Made by a program: the position numbers and the translations under genes. From positions 203,186 to 258,586 of the forward strand of contig NZ_JAPJDL010000012.1 in NCBI RefSeq assembly GCF_026242055.1: a DNA stretch of 55,401 bases, given 5' to 3'. The notes beneath the pieces are model-generated. The model ran no database searches and had not been told where the DNA came from. It was given only the letters and a program-made list of their open reading frames with translations. The DNA is from Lentzea sp. NEAU-D7 (GTDB lineage Bacteria > Actinomycetota > Actinomycetes > Mycobacteriales > Pseudonocardiaceae). How positions within the stretch are numbered: position 1 is the stretch's first letter; each line of letters begins with the position of its first letter. This document shows, piece by piece, positions 22,993-31,707 of this stretch.

Positions 22993-24015
22993 GTGGACAC
23001 ACGAGCGATCGCGCGCGAGTTCGCCGCCCGGATGGTCGGGCACCGCAACGCGTTGGCGGGCAAGGCCGACGACGCGATGCGCGTGCAGTTCGCGTTGCAC
23101 CAGGCGGGCAGCGCGCTGGAGGACCAGCAGGACGCCGTGCGCAAGGCGGCCGGAAACGCGCTCGGCCACTGGGAGGGCGCGAACGCGGAGCAGTTCGAAC
23201 GGCGCTCCGACCGGCTGGCGAAGCAGATCCGGATGACCGCGTCCATCAGCGCCCAGGCCGAGAAGGTGGTGGCCGGAGCGAGCAGTGCGCTGGTCACCGG
23301 GCACACGGCCGCGCAACGCCTCGTCGACGAGTACGTCACCAAGGCCTCCGCGGTGCTCGACGCGGGAGTCGCGAGTGGATCGCAGGCCGCGCTGATGAAG
23401 GCCGTCGCCGCCGCGGCCGACCTCGAACCGCGGTACACGCGGGAGTCGGTGCGCAACGTCCGGCAGGTCAAGGCGGAGCTCGACGAGGCCGAGCGGAGGC
23501 TGAGGGCGCTCGAGAAGGCGGTCGAGGACGACGGGATCGCCGATCCCCGAGCCGCACGGCGCGGTGGTGGAGGCGCGACCAGGCCGTCCGGAGCGAAGGT
23601 CCGCAAGATCGTGTCCGCCGCCCGCGGCGAGATCGGCACGCGGGAGAGCCCGCCCGGCAGCAACCGCAACCCCTACGGTCCCACGACCTTCTGGTGCTCG
23701 TCGTTCGCCACGGCGATGTGGCGCAAGGCCGGTGTGGACATTCCGATCCTGCCGTTCACCGGCGACGTCTACCGCTGGGGACAGCGCCACGGCAAGGCGT
23801 ACGGCAACGGCGACCTGAAGCAGAACGTGCGGCCCGGCGACGTGCTGCTGTTCGGCACCGGCCCGCAGAGCCCCTCCACCAGCAAGCACATCGGCATCGT
23901 GGAGAAGGTCGAGGGCGGCACCGTCACCTTGATCGAGGGCAACTCCGGCGACCAGGTGCGCCGCAACACCCACCAGCTCAGCAGCACGAAGTTCTACGGA
24001 GGAGTGCACCCGTGA
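22993..24015 (+). CDS. CHAP-domain peptidoglycan amidase with WXG-like N-terminus
   Basis: 340 aa from GTG 22993 (GAGG upstream). Residues ~1-100 and up to ~185 are helical (WEGANAEQFERR resembles the W-x-G region of ESX substrates). The C-terminal CHAP domain (~200-338) has the catalytic Cys in TTFWCSSFATAMW (~Cys234) and His in KHIGIVEKVEGG (~299). CHAP enzymes cut peptide bonds in peptidoglycan. No signal peptide is seen, so ESX export is plausible. It overlaps the following YbaB-like gene as GTGA and belongs to a four-gene plus-strand operon. Confidence 0.85.
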   Translation: MDTRAIAREFAARMVGHRNALAGKADDAMRVQFALHQAGSALEDQQDAVRKAAGNALGHWEGANAEQFERRSDRLAKQIRMTASISAQAEKVVAGASSALVTGHTAAQRLVDEYVTKASAVLDAGVASGSQAALMKAVAAAADLEPRYTRESVRNVRQVKAELDEAERRLRALEKAVEDDGIADPRAARRGGGGATRPSGAKVRKIVSAARGEIGTRESPPGSNRNPYGPTTFWCSSFATAMWRKAGVDIPILPFTGDVYRWGQRHGKAYGNGDLKQNVRPGDVLLFGTGPQSPSTSKHIGIVEKVEGGTVTLIEGNSGDQVRRNTHQLSSTKFYGGVHP

Positions 24016-24290
24016 TCACCGGACACGCGCAGGCCACGGGCATTTCCATCGAGGTCGGCGTGGGCGGCGGGCTTCGCGCCCTCACACTGACCGAGCGGTC
24101 GATGCGCCTCGGACGCGCGGCCCTGGCGGACGAGATCCTGACCCTGGTGCGCATCGCCACCGCGCGGGCGAACGAACAGGCCCGGCACACGCTCGGCGAC
24201 GAGCACCTGGAAACGCTCGGCCTCCACCTCGACGCCGAGCTCTCCGAAGAGATCGAGTCCATCACACCGGAGAGCTGGATGGTCCGATGA
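24012..24290 (+). CDS. YbaB/EbfC-like small protein 1
   Basis: 92 aa from GTG 24012, overlapping the CHAP gene stop as GTGA. The pattern MRLGRAALADEILTLVRIAT followed by ARANEQA is typical of YbaB/EbfC-like proteins encoded in actinobacterial ESX-associated operons. YbaB proteins bind DNA, but these ESX-linked copies may be chaperone- or effector-associated instead. The gene ends in ATGA shared with the next gene. Confidence 0.7.
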   Translation: MITGHAQATGISIEVGVGGGLRALTLTERSMRLGRAALADEILTLVRIATARANEQARHTLGDEHLETLGLHLDAELSEEIESITPESWMVR

Positions 24291-24595
24291 CGCCCGAGCC
24301 GCGCTCCCTCGAGGACGAACTGACCGAGGACGACGAACGCGAACCGCTCGGTCTGCGCGCCGCGCTCGACGCGATCACCCGCACCGCGCGTGAGGACGAC
24401 GTGGTCGTGACCGTCGACCTGCACGGCAAGCTCGTCGGGCTCGAGCTCGGCCCGCGTGCGGTGGAGCTGAGGCCCGTCGCGCTGGCCGACTGCCTGCAGC
24501 GGCTCGTCGCGTACGCCGCCGAAGCCGCGCTGGCCGCTGGTGCGGAGGTGCTCGCGGCCGTGCTGGACGAACCGGTGGAGCTCCCGCTGTCCTAA
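24287..24595 (+). CDS. YbaB/EbfC-like small protein 2
   Basis: 102 aa, ATG 24287 overlapping the previous stop. It begins with an acidic stretch (SLEDELTEDDERE) and then has the YbaB-like core VVVTVDLHGKLVGLELGPRA and ADCLQRLVAYAAEAALAAG. It is probably a heteromer partner of the preceding protein. Its 3' end overlaps by four bases the end of the convergent EspG gene. Confidence 0.65.
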   Translation: MTPEPRSLEDELTEDDEREPLGLRAALDAITRTAREDDVVVTVDLHGKLVGLELGPRAVELRPVALADCLQRLVAYAAEAALAAGAEVLAAVLDEPVELPLS

Positions 24596-25362
24596 GCGGA
24601 CTCGGCCACCAGACCGGTCAGGCGCCGGGTGATCCAGGCCAGGTCGGCGGGGACCACCCGGACCCACTGCTCGCCGCGGACGTCCTCGGTCGTGATGACG
24701 TACCGGCCCGCGGTCGTGTCGGACCAGGTGATCACCGGTGACCGCCCTCGGGCGCCGTTCACGGCCAGCTGCCCCGCACCGAGCCTGCCGGCCTCCGCGA
24801 CCGTGATCAGCGGACGCATCGCGCTGCCCCGCACGCCCGCGTCGGCCAACGCCCGCTCCAGGCCGCCGTAGCCGCTCTCCGCGTATCCCCGCAGTGCCGC
24901 CGAGTAGGCCGCGCGCGGCAGCAGCACCTGCTCACCCGGCCCGGCCGGGCGGTCGCCGAGCACCCTCACCACCGCGTGCACCAAGCCTTCGGCCGCGAAG
25001 GGTTCGAGCGCGAGCTCCTCGGTGTTGAGCACGGCGAGCACGCCCCGGCTGCCCCGCACCGCGGCGAGCACCCGCCACGGCTGCTCGCCGAACACCACCG
25101 CGTCGACGGACGTCGTGTGGTGGCGCAGCATCCCGAGCAGTTCCTCGAGCTCGGGGTCGACCTCGTCGTCGCGGATCAGACCGGCGCTCGCCAGCGACGC
25201 GAACACCTCGGTCCCCAGCTGGTCCCGGTCGGCCTCGGTGGCACCGTGGGACGGCACGTCGAGCGCCAGGGGCGGATCACCGAAGCCGAGGTCCTCCCAC
25301 ACCAGGTCGAACTCCAGGTGGGACAGGACGACCGCGCCGGTCGCCGGAGAACGCCGTGCCAT
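24592..25362 (-). CDS. EspG-family ESX secretion chaperone
   Basis: 256 aa from ATG 25362 with GGGAG upstream. The start LSHLEFDLVWEDLGFGDPP followed by LALDVPSHGATEADR is the EspG signature, and the C-terminal TTAGRYVITTEDVRGEQWVR region also fits. In mycobacteria EspG binds PE-PPE dimers in the cytoplasm and delivers them to the ESX translocon. The PPE-like and WXG-like proteins on the same strand between 26.1 and 29.2 kb are the natural clients. The gene is separated from them by the AraC gene on the opposite strand. Confidence 0.85.
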   Translation of the reverse strand: MARRSPATGAVVLSHLEFDLVWEDLGFGDPPLALDVPSHGATEADRDQLGTEVFASLASAGLIRDDEVDPELEELLGMLRHHTTSVDAVVFGEQPWRVLAAVRGSRGVLAVLNTEELALEPFAAEGLVHAVVRVLGDRPAGPGEQVLLPRAAYSAALRGYAESGYGGLERALADAGVRGSAMRPLITVAEAGRLGAGQLAVNGARGRSPVITWSDTTAGRYVITTEDVRGEQWVRVVPADLAWITRRLTGLVAESA

Positions 25363-25390
25363 CAGAACTCCCGTGGTTAGTCTTGACCGC

Positions 25391-26161
25391 GTGCAGCAGG
25401 ACGCGGGGGTCGCGAGCGGGGTGCTGGTCGTGCGCGCGTCCGGTGCGATGGCGGCCCGGGCGGCCTTCACCGGTTCGCCGTCCACGCCCGAGTCCGTCCA
25501 GTTGCTGGTGCGGTGCCCGGTCCACCGCTCGGTGCCGGAGAACGCCCACGTGTTCGCTGACTGCTCGCTGCACGTGCTGCCCGTCGGCACGATCATGTTG
25601 ACCGTGCCGGAGGCCAGGCTGTCGACGGGGTTCAGCGACCTGCGCCGGCTGATGTTCGAGCCCGTCGAGCTGCGCGACGGCGTGCGCACCGCGTTCTCCA
25701 GCGCGGTCGGGCACGTCCTCGCCGCACGCGACGTCCTGGACCCGGTCGGCGTGGCGCACCACCTGGTCGGACTCGCGGAGATGGTGCTGCGCAGCGCGTT
25801 GCGGGACGAGCTGGAACGCGCCGACGTCGCCACCGGGCACCGGCGTGCCGCGCTCGAGCACATCCGCGCGCACCTCGCCGACCCGTCCCTGACACCGGGC
25901 GAGGTCGCGAAGGCGCTGAACATCTCGCTGCGGCGGCTCTACCAGGTCTTCGAGGGCGAGCCGAACGTCGCCGAGCGGATCAAGATGCTGCGCATCGACC
26001 GCGCGAAGGCGTTGCTGGCGGACCCGGCGAAGGCCGGCCGCGGTGTCGGCGAGATCTCCCGCGACTGCGGGTTCGTCAGTGCGACGCACTTCTCCCGGGC
26101 CTTCCGCGCGCTGGTGGGGCAGCCGCCGACGGAGTACCGCCGCCTCGCCCTGCCGAGGTGA
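25391..26161 (+). CDS. AraC-family transcriptional regulator
   Basis: 256 aa from GTG 25391, divergent from EspG with 28 bp between, so the two share a control region. The N-terminal ~150 residues resemble the AraC-binding-like domain of NphR-type regulators (FSDLRRLMFEP). The C-terminal double helix-turn-helix contains LTPGEVAKALNISLRRLYQVF and ISRDCGFVSATHFSRAFRAL (quoted in part). It may regulate the ESX-associated genes around it. Its 3' end overlaps the antisense end of the next gene by 86 bp. Confidence 0.88.
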   Translation: MQQDAGVASGVLVVRASGAMAARAAFTGSPSTPESVQLLVRCPVHRSVPENAHVFADCSLHVLPVGTIMLTVPEARLSTGFSDLRRLMFEPVELRDGVRTAFSSAVGHVLAARDVLDPVGVAHHLVGLAEMVLRSALRDELERADVATGHRRAALEHIRAHLADPSLTPGEVAKALNISLRRLYQVFEGEPNVAERIKMLRIDRAKALLADPAKAGRGVGEISRDCGFVSATHFSRAFRALVGQPPTEYRRLALPR

Positions 26162-26684
26162 ACTCCACGCCGTTGACGAACCGCCCGGCGATGCCGGCGA
26201 GCTCCAGCCACCCGCGTCCGGTGGGGGAGTGCAGGGTGAACACGGCGATCCTCGGGCGGGCGGGGTCGGGGACGACGATCTGCAGCTGTGCGCCGACACC
26301 GGTCGCCGGAACCCGCTCGACGATCACCGCCGGATAGCCGTTCGCCGTCTCGGCGCTGGTGAGCTCGGTGATGCCGGGACCACCGGCGTCGGCGAGGTGG
26401 AAGCACAGCTCCTGTGCGGCCTCCGGCGTCAGCACGCGCTCGACCGCGACCAGGCCCGCCACCAGGACCGCGGGATCGGCGTCGTGGTGCTCGACGACCG
26501 CCACGACACCGGCGTCGTGCCGCCGGGCCAGCTCGGCGGCCTGCGCGGCCGCGATCTCCAGCCCGGGGTCGCGCGCGCGGTCCGGGCCGCGCAACCGCTG
26601 GAGCACCGACAGCAGTTCGGCGGACGTCGCCTCGGCCGAGCTCACGGACACCGGGATGACGCCCCGTACCGGCGTGAGTCTCAC
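26076..26684 (-). CDS. Hypothetical protein of the ESX-associated operon
   Basis: 202 aa from GTG 26684, coupled to the upstream gene by GTGA. The sequence has an alpha/beta look with segments AGVVAVVEHHDADPAVLVAG and LQIVVPDPARPRIAVFTLHS. It resembles small ESX-locus proteins of the type VII accessory kind, but I cannot name the family. The last ~30 residues are low complexity (Gly, Pro, Arg) and lie antisense to the AraC gene, so the true protein could be functionally shorter. No signal or membrane segment. Confidence 0.6.
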   Translation of the reverse strand: MRLTPVRGVIPVSVSSAEATSAELLSVLQRLRGPDRARDPGLEIAAAQAAELARRHDAGVVAVVEHHDADPAVLVAGLVAVERVLTPEAAQELCFHLADAGGPGITELTSAETANGYPAVIVERVPATGVGAQLQIVVPDPARPRIAVFTLHSPTGRGWLELAGIAGRFVNGVEFTSAGRGGGTPSAAAPPARGRPGRSASH

Positions 26685-27352
26685 CGCTCACCGAGTTCCG
26701 AGACGAAGGCGGCCGCTCCGCCGGAGGGCGTGCTGGCGGTACGTGGCGCGGTGAGCAGCACTCCGGCGAGTTCGCCGCCCAGAGCGGAGTAGGCGTTCAA
26801 CGCGCGCACGACGCCGCCGAACAGCTCCTCGCGGCCCGGCACGTCCGCGGCCGCTTCGACCCCGCCCGTGACGAGGCGGCGCAACCGCTCCGCGACCCGC
26901 TGTGCGGCGCTGTGGTGGTCGGCTCCGAGATCCCGCGCGGCCGCCAGCACGCCGTCGAGCTCGCGGCGCAGCTCCTCCAGGCGGGCCGCGGCGGCCACGT
27001 GCTCCGGTCCGCCGCGAAAGGATGCGAGGACGACCTCGTTGTCCGCGTCGTCGATCGCACGCCGCAGCTCCCGTGCGCGTCTGTCCAGCTCTTCCGCCCT
27101 GCGCCGGTTCGCCAGCACCGTCCCCGCCCAGTCGTCCAGCACGTCGGCGGCCGCACCCAGGGTGCGCCGCGCCGTCTCCAGGTCGTCGCTCATGCCGGAC
27201 AGCCGTGCCGCGAACGCCTCGGCCGCGGCACCTCCCCACTCGGCAGGCGGTTCCGGAACCTCGACCCGGTGACGGAACCGGTCGCTCGCCGCCGCGATGG
27301 CTCCCGCGTCACCCGGCACCGGGTCGAAGCCGAGGCCGCGGTAGTCACTCAT
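26681..27352 (-). CDS. WXG100-like helical protein (putative ESX substrate)
   Basis: 223 aa from ATG 27352. It is almost all helix: the N-terminal part has EWGGAAAEAFAARLSGMSDD, a WXG motif followed by the usual amphipathic helix, and the middle is a long coiled coil (RRRAEELDRRARELRRAIDD). The family is exported by type VII systems as helical hairpins, here with an extra C-terminal region. The start overlaps the previous stop by eight bases. Confidence 0.75.
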   Translation of the reverse strand: MSDYRGLGFDPVPGDAGAIAAASDRFRHRVEVPEPPAEWGGAAAEAFAARLSGMSDDLETARRTLGAAADVLDDWAGTVLANRRRAEELDRRARELRRAIDDADNEVVLASFRGGPEHVAAAARLEELRRELDGVLAAARDLGADHHSAAQRVAERLRRLVTGGVEAAADVPGREELFGGVVRALNAYSALGGELAGVLLTAPRTASTPSGGAAAFVSELGER

Positions 27353-27617
27353 GACGCAGCTCTTCGGCGTCGAGGTAGGCCGCCCCGGCCGATCGGAGCT
27401 CGGCGGCGGTGTCCGAGAGCGCGGTGCGGAGCGAGGACATCTTGTCCTGCCACGACCGCATCAGCTCGTCCGCGGCCTCCGTGACGCCCGGTCCCAGGTC
27501 CCCGCCCGGACCCAGACCGAGGGCGTCGACCACCCCGGTCACCGCGTCGGCCGCGTCGTCCAGCCGCAGCGCCGTCACGTGGACGGCGTCGACGTCGACG
27601 ACGTACCCGTCGCTCAT
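27345..27617 (-). CDS. WXG100/CFP-10-like protein with YxxxE tail
   Basis: 90 aa from ATG 27617. It has the size of ESAT-6/CFP-10 family proteins, with SWQDKM in the WXG position and a C-terminal YLDAE, which fits the Yxxx(D/E) type VII export signal. It is probably the small partner of the neighbouring WXG or PPE-like protein and is coupled to both neighbours by overlapping stop/start codons. Confidence 0.75.
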   Translation of the reverse strand: MSDGYVVDVDAVHVTALRLDDAADAVTGVVDALGLGPGGDLGPGVTEAADELMRSWQDKMSSLRTALSDTAAELRSAGAAYLDAEELRHE

Positions 27618-28801
27618 TCGCCGAGCACGGGCGGTGCGCCCGGCGGGATGTCGTCCAGGAGGTCCATCCGCTCCGCGTACCTGTTGGTGTGGTGGCGGTC
27701 TTCCTCGCCGTTGGCACCGGCCGCCGGCGGCATCATGCCGTAGCCGCCCGCCGCGGGCACGGCTCCCGGACCCCGTCCGCTCAGGCCCGCCACGACACCT
27801 CGGCCACCCTGCTGCCCCAGCACGCCTGCGGCGCCGCCCGGCACCCCCGGTCCGGTGCCCTGCAGGCCTGACGCGCTCCCGCCCGGCATCCCCGCCGCCG
27901 TCCCGTGGACGCCACCGGCCGGTGCGCCGAAGCCCGTCGTGGTGCCGAAGCCCGTCGTGCCCTGCGGAGCCCCGGTGGGACCGACCGCGGCCACCATCGT
28001 GCTGTCGTCGTCCACCGGCGGACGCCCGTCCGGCACCGGCACCGGCTTCACCGGCGCCGGCGTCACCTCCGGCGTGGGCTCGCGCGGCACGTCGACGGGG
28101 GGCGGTGGTGAGACGGGAGCCGGCGGCTGCGTGACCGGCGGCGCCGTGTCGAACACGGGCAGAGTGCTGCGGGTGTTCCTGCTCTCGCTCTCGTAGACCT
28201 GCATGACGGCCACCGCCTCCGCCTTGGCGTTGCGCGCCTCCGCCTTGGTCGGCATGTGATCGTCGGTCAGCTGCTCCAGCAGGTTCAGGCCCTGCGGCCC
28301 GTCGACCACCTTGACGTCGTAGCCCTCCCGGAAGTGCCGCTCGGCCCAGTAGTGCACGGGCTCGGGCAGCCGCCGCTTCGTCTCCTGCAGCACCGTCGTG
28401 TAGTTCTCGAGCCCGCGCGCCACCCGCTCGGAGGAGTCGCCGACGGTCTCACCCCACGAGGTCAGCGCCGAGGCGGCCTGCGCCGCCAGTTCCGCCGACG
28501 GCCCGCGCCAGGACGACGTGAGCCTGTTGACGACGTCCTGCACCGACCTGGACGTGCCGCGCAGCCCCGGCGCGAGCTCCTTCCACTGCGCGCTCCGCAC
28601 GGACATCCCCGGCACGTCGGCGGCGTGCACCATGTCCCACATCTGCTGGTGCGTGTACGCGTCCCAGCGGATGGTTCCGGAGTCGAACGCGTCCTCGTGC
28701 AGGTTCCTGCGGCGCTGTTCCCGAAGCCTCTTCTCGCGCCGGCGCTGCCTCGCGGACGGCCGGTGCTCCTCGGAGAAGTAGCCCTTGTCCCGCCCGGTCA
28801 C
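27614..28801 (-). CDS. PPE-like protein with Pro/Gly-rich tail
   Basis: 395 aa from ATG 28801. After a very basic start (RQRRREKRLREQRRR), residues ~45-185 form a PPE/WXG-like helical domain with TSSWRGPSAELAAQAASALTSW (in part). From ~215 on it is Pro-rich, then Gly-rich with repeated GFGTTTGFGAP- and GVPGGAAGVLGQQGG-like units. The layout matches PPE-family proteins of Pseudonocardiales ESX loci, the presumed client of EspG. The tail is likely surface-exposed or periplasmic. Confidence 0.75.
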   Translation of the reverse strand: MTGRDKGYFSEEHRPSARQRRREKRLREQRRRNLHEDAFDSGTIRWDAYTHQQMWDMVHAADVPGMSVRSAQWKELAPGLRGTSRSVQDVVNRLTSSWRGPSAELAAQAASALTSWGETVGDSSERVARGLENYTTVLQETKRRLPEPVHYWAERHFREGYDVKVVDGPQGLNLLEQLTDDHMPTKAEARNAKAEAVAVMQVYESESRNTRSTLPVFDTAPPVTQPPAPVSPPPPVDVPREPTPEVTPAPVKPVPVPDGRPPVDDDSTMVAAVGPTGAPQGTTGFGTTTGFGAPAGGVHGTAAGMPGGSASGLQGTGPGVPGGAAGVLGQQGGRGVVAGLSGRGPGAVPAAGGYGMMPPAAGANGEEDRHHTNRYAERMDLLDDIPPGAPPVLGE

Positions 28802-29238
28802 GCCTGCCTCCGGAACGTCGCGGCAGCGTTCTCGTCCACGGCCGTGTGCGTCTTCTTCACGTTCTCCAGCGCGTCGATCACCAGGTCGAGCTGCCGCACG
28901 TACGACGTCAGCGCGGCCCGGACCCCGCCCTCGGCATCGCGGGCCCGCAACCCGAACGCCTTGCGCATTTGCACCGCGACCGGTCCCTTGCCGTCCGGCA
29001 ACGGCGTGGCCAGCACAGCGCTGTCCGCCAGATGACCCGCCAGCTCGTCACGGCGCTGGTGGAGCAACCGGATCGCCTGGTCGAAGTCGCCGGGGTCGAT
29101 CTCGATGCTGTCCGCGCCCGTCGTGGGGATCCCCACCAGCCCGATGCCGGACACCGGCCCGACGACCTCCAGGACCCCCTCGTCCTGCAGCGACTTCTTC
29201 AAGCGCTCGGCCTCGTCCACGCTGTCCACCCTGACCAC
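28798..29238 (-). CDS. ESX-associated helical protein, first gene of the operon
   Basis: 146 aa from GTG 29238, chosen for GGGGAG upstream; the frame is open to 29421 but that part lies in the intergenic region. The N-terminal ~60 residues look beta/loop rich (VVGPVSGIGLVGIPTTG), and the rest is a helical pair (QAIRLLHQRRDELAGHLADS and YVRQLDLVIDALENVKKT). This is typical of small proteins accompanying PPE genes. It leads a five-gene minus-strand run, all with overlapping junctions. Confidence 0.65.
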   Translation of the reverse strand: MVRVDSVDEAERLKKSLQDEGVLEVVGPVSGIGLVGIPTTGADSIEIDPGDFDQAIRLLHQRRDELAGHLADSAVLATPLPDGKGPVAVQMRKAFGLRARDAEGGVRAALTSYVRQLDLVIDALENVKKTHTAVDENAAATFRRQA

Positions 29239-29374
29239 GGGCGCACACTCCCCTTGTTCGTGTTTCGACGGCTCAGCGCAACATACTGTCCGGGCACGGC
29301 CGAGAGATCCAGTCCCCGGTACACGGATCGGCACGAACGGTGCGCCCTGGGGCAAGGTGGCCGCGCGACCAGGC

Positions 29375-29800
29375 ATGTTCGTCAGTCGCCCGTCCTTCGA
29401 CGCGTTGACGGCGTTCATCACCGGCTACGACGAGGCCGCCCGGCGGCTTGGAGCGCCCGGACTCCGCGGTTGGAGCGAGTGGCTGGTCGCCTGCCGAGGA
29501 CGCGACTGCAACCATGCCTGGCCGGGCCAGGTCCTCCACATGGCCATCCCGGAAGGCTGGGAGAACCTGTGGGCGCTGGCGCCCGACGTCGAGGCCCGCG
29601 CCATCGAGGTGCTGTTCGATCTGCTCGACAGGTTCCTCGCCGAACGCGACAACAGCGACACGCCGGAAGTCCTTTGCGAGCCCGTTCGACAATCCTCCAC
29701 ACAGGACCACACGGCACCACCTCGAGCCCGATGCGGAGACCGGCGACCGCCTCAGCCGCCGTGCGCCGCGGAACCCGGAACGACCAGCCCGCTCTCGTAG
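29375..29800 (+). CDS. Hypothetical small protein
   Basis: 141 aa from ATG 29375. It contains a compact Trp-rich part: GLRGWSEWLVACRGRDCNHA and IPEGWENLWALAPDVEARAI, followed by an acidic helix. I do not recognise a family. The last ~35 residues are low-complexity Pro/Arg and lie antisense to the end of the response regulator gene, so a frameshift or late stop loss near 29690 is possible. It diverges from the ESX operon. Confidence 0.5.
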   Translation: MFVSRPSFDALTAFITGYDEAARRLGAPGLRGWSEWLVACRGRDCNHAWPGQVLHMAIPEGWENLWALAPDVEARAIEVLFDLLDRFLAERDNSDTPEVLCEPVRQSSTQDHTAPPRARCGDRRPPQPPCAAEPGTTSPLS

Positions 29801-30426
29801 GCCACGACGACGGCCTGAGCTCGCGTGGTCAGGTTCAACTTCCGCATCGTGTGCTTCACGTGCGTCTTCACCGTCGCTTCGCTGATGGCGAGCCGGTGCG
29901 CGATCTCCTCGTTGGTCGATCCGGTTCCGAGCAGCCGCAGGATCTCGGTTTCTCGCGGCGTCAGCTCCGGCAGCCGGGTGTTCGCCTGGAGCTCGACGCG
30001 GTGGCGTTGCGCGTAGGTCTGGATCAGCCGCAGGGTGATGGCCGGCGAGATCAGCATCTCTCCCATCGCGACCGTGCGCACCGCCGCGATGATCCGCTCG
30101 GGAGGGGTGTCCTTCATGATGAACCCGGCGGCTCCATCGGTCAGCGCCGTGTAGACGTACTCGGGGATGTCGAAGGTCGTCAACACGACGACCTGGGTTT
30201 CCGGACGCAGTGCGAGGATGCGCCGGGTGGCGCTGAGGCCGTCCATGACCGGCATCTTGATGTCCATCAGGACCACGTCGGGCGCCAGGTCGGCGACCAG
30301 CGCCACAGCCTGCTCACCGTCGGACGCCTCGCCGACGGGATCGATGCCGGGTGCGGCGTTGAGCAACGCCATGAGGGCGTGGCGGACGAGGTACTGGTCG
30401 TCGACCACCAGGACGCGGACTGCCAT
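29752..30426 (-). CDS. NarL/FixJ-family response regulator
   Basis: 224 aa from ATG 30426. The receiver domain (~1-120) has VDDQ, phosphoacceptor Asp in VLMDIKMP (~Asp55), Thr in VLTTFD and Lys in IMKD. The C-terminal LuxR HTH has LTPRETEILRLLGTGSTNEE and VKTHVKHTMRKL. It is the partner of the histidine kinase gene 41 nt upstream. The divergent beta-lactamase-like lipoprotein gene is a likely target. Confidence 0.93.
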   Translation of the reverse strand: MAVRVLVVDDQYLVRHALMALLNAAPGIDPVGEASDGEQAVALVADLAPDVVLMDIKMPVMDGLSATRRILALRPETQVVVLTTFDIPEYVYTALTDGAAGFIMKDTPPERIIAAVRTVAMGEMLISPAITLRLIQTYAQRHRVELQANTRLPELTPRETEILRLLGTGSTNEEIAHRLAISEATVKTHVKHTMRKLNLTTRAQAVVVAYESGLVVPGSAAHGG

Positions 30427-30467
30427 CAGATCTCTCCAGCACGTGCGTTCGTTCTGCGGTCGGGAAA

Positions 30468-31583
30468 TCAGGCCTCGTCCGGAATCGGCAGCCGCAACAC
30501 GACCTGGAACCCTCGGGGCGAGCGGTGTCCGGCGTGCAGGATGCCACCGTAGAGTTCGGCGCGCTCACGCATGCCCCGGATGCCGTGCGACTTCGCCTTG
30601 GCGCTGGAAGGTCTCGGCGCGCCGTCATCGGTGATGGTCAACGTGAGTTCGCTTGCACCGTAGTCGAGCACCACCTCCACGGCTGCGGGACCCGCGTGCT
30701 TGAGGACGTTGGTCAGGGACTCCTGCGCGACGCGATAGGCGCAGAGGTCCTGCCCGGGAGGCAGGGCGCGCGGTGTTCCGCGAACCGCCAGTTCGACGGT
30801 GAGGCCGGCGTCGCGCGTGCGTTGCACCAGACCGGCGAGAGCGTCGAGGCCGGGGCTCGCGAGTTGCACGTCCGGGAATTCGTTCTCGTCCTCCACCCGC
30901 AGCACGTCGAGCAACCTGCGCATCTCAGCAAGGCCTTGCCGACAGGACTCGGACACAGCGGAAATCGCGGTGCGCGCGGTGGCCGGATCGGACGCGAGGG
31001 TGTATTCGGCCACCCCGGTCTGCAAAGAGATCACGGACATGTGGTGCGCGACGATGTCGTGCAACTCCCGTGCGATCCGCACTCGCTCGTCGGCGGCCGC
31101 GCGACCTGCTCGCTCCGCTGCTTCCTCGGCACGCCTGGCCCATTTCTTGGAGCTCTCGCCGACCATCCAGGCCACGAACAGGACCAGGACGGCCTGCACG
31201 GCCTCCGACCATTTCAGCGTCGCCTCCCCGACGTATTCGGGCACGAGGAGGCAGAGGGCCGACGTCGCCGCCATGATCGCGGCGATCCGTGAACCGCGCA
31301 CGTTGGCGACCGTGAACACGCCGATGACCACACCGAGCCCCAGGTTGCCCACGGCGCCATGACCGAGAAACGAGTAGGCGACCGAGGAACCGAGAATCAC
31401 GCACAACGACGTCACCGGCACGACATGACGAATCGCGATCGGCGCCACGGTGAGCGCGGCGAGCGACAAATCCACGAGCGTGAGATCGGGGCCGAAATAA
31501 CCCACTTGATTGGCCAGGGTGAGGACCGTGGCCATCAGAGCGAGAAGGAGGTCCGCCCACGCCGGTCGGAGGAGCTTGCGCAC
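30468..31583 (-). CDS. Sensor histidine kinase (HisKA_3 type)
   Basis: 371 aa from GTG 31583; ATG 31679 would add 32 residues of Arg/Ser-rich sequence and is less likely. Four to five N-terminal membrane segments (LLLALMATVLTLANQVGYF, LAALTVAPIAIRHVVP, VVIGVFTVANV, VQAVLVLFVAWMVG) form the sensor without a large outer loop. A coiled coil leads to the H-box RELHDIVAHHMSVIS. The ATPase has YRVAQESLTNVLKHA and a GIRGMRERAELYGG loop. It should phosphorylate the NarL-type regulator downstream; signal unknown, possibly envelope stress. Confidence 0.9.
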   Translation of the reverse strand: MRKLLRPAWADLLLALMATVLTLANQVGYFGPDLTLVDLSLAALTVAPIAIRHVVPVTSLCVILGSSVAYSFLGHGAVGNLGLGVVIGVFTVANVRGSRIAAIMAATSALCLLVPEYVGEATLKWSEAVQAVLVLFVAWMVGESSKKWARRAEEAAERAGRAAADERVRIARELHDIVAHHMSVISLQTGVAEYTLASDPATARTAISAVSESCRQGLAEMRRLLDVLRVEDENEFPDVQLASPGLDALAGLVQRTRDAGLTVELAVRGTPRALPPGQDLCAYRVAQESLTNVLKHAGPAAVEVVLDYGASELTLTITDDGAPRPSSAKAKSHGIRGMRERAELYGGILHAGHRSPRGFQVVLRLPIPDEA

Positions 31584-31707
31584 CGGCCGGACCCTACCAG
31601 GAGATTCTCGCCCGGAAACAGAAGAGATCCGCCCTACCACCAGAGGGGTAGAACGGACGACCAACAAGGATGACGACATCGCATCGACGCGCTCTTACGG
31701 TGATCTC

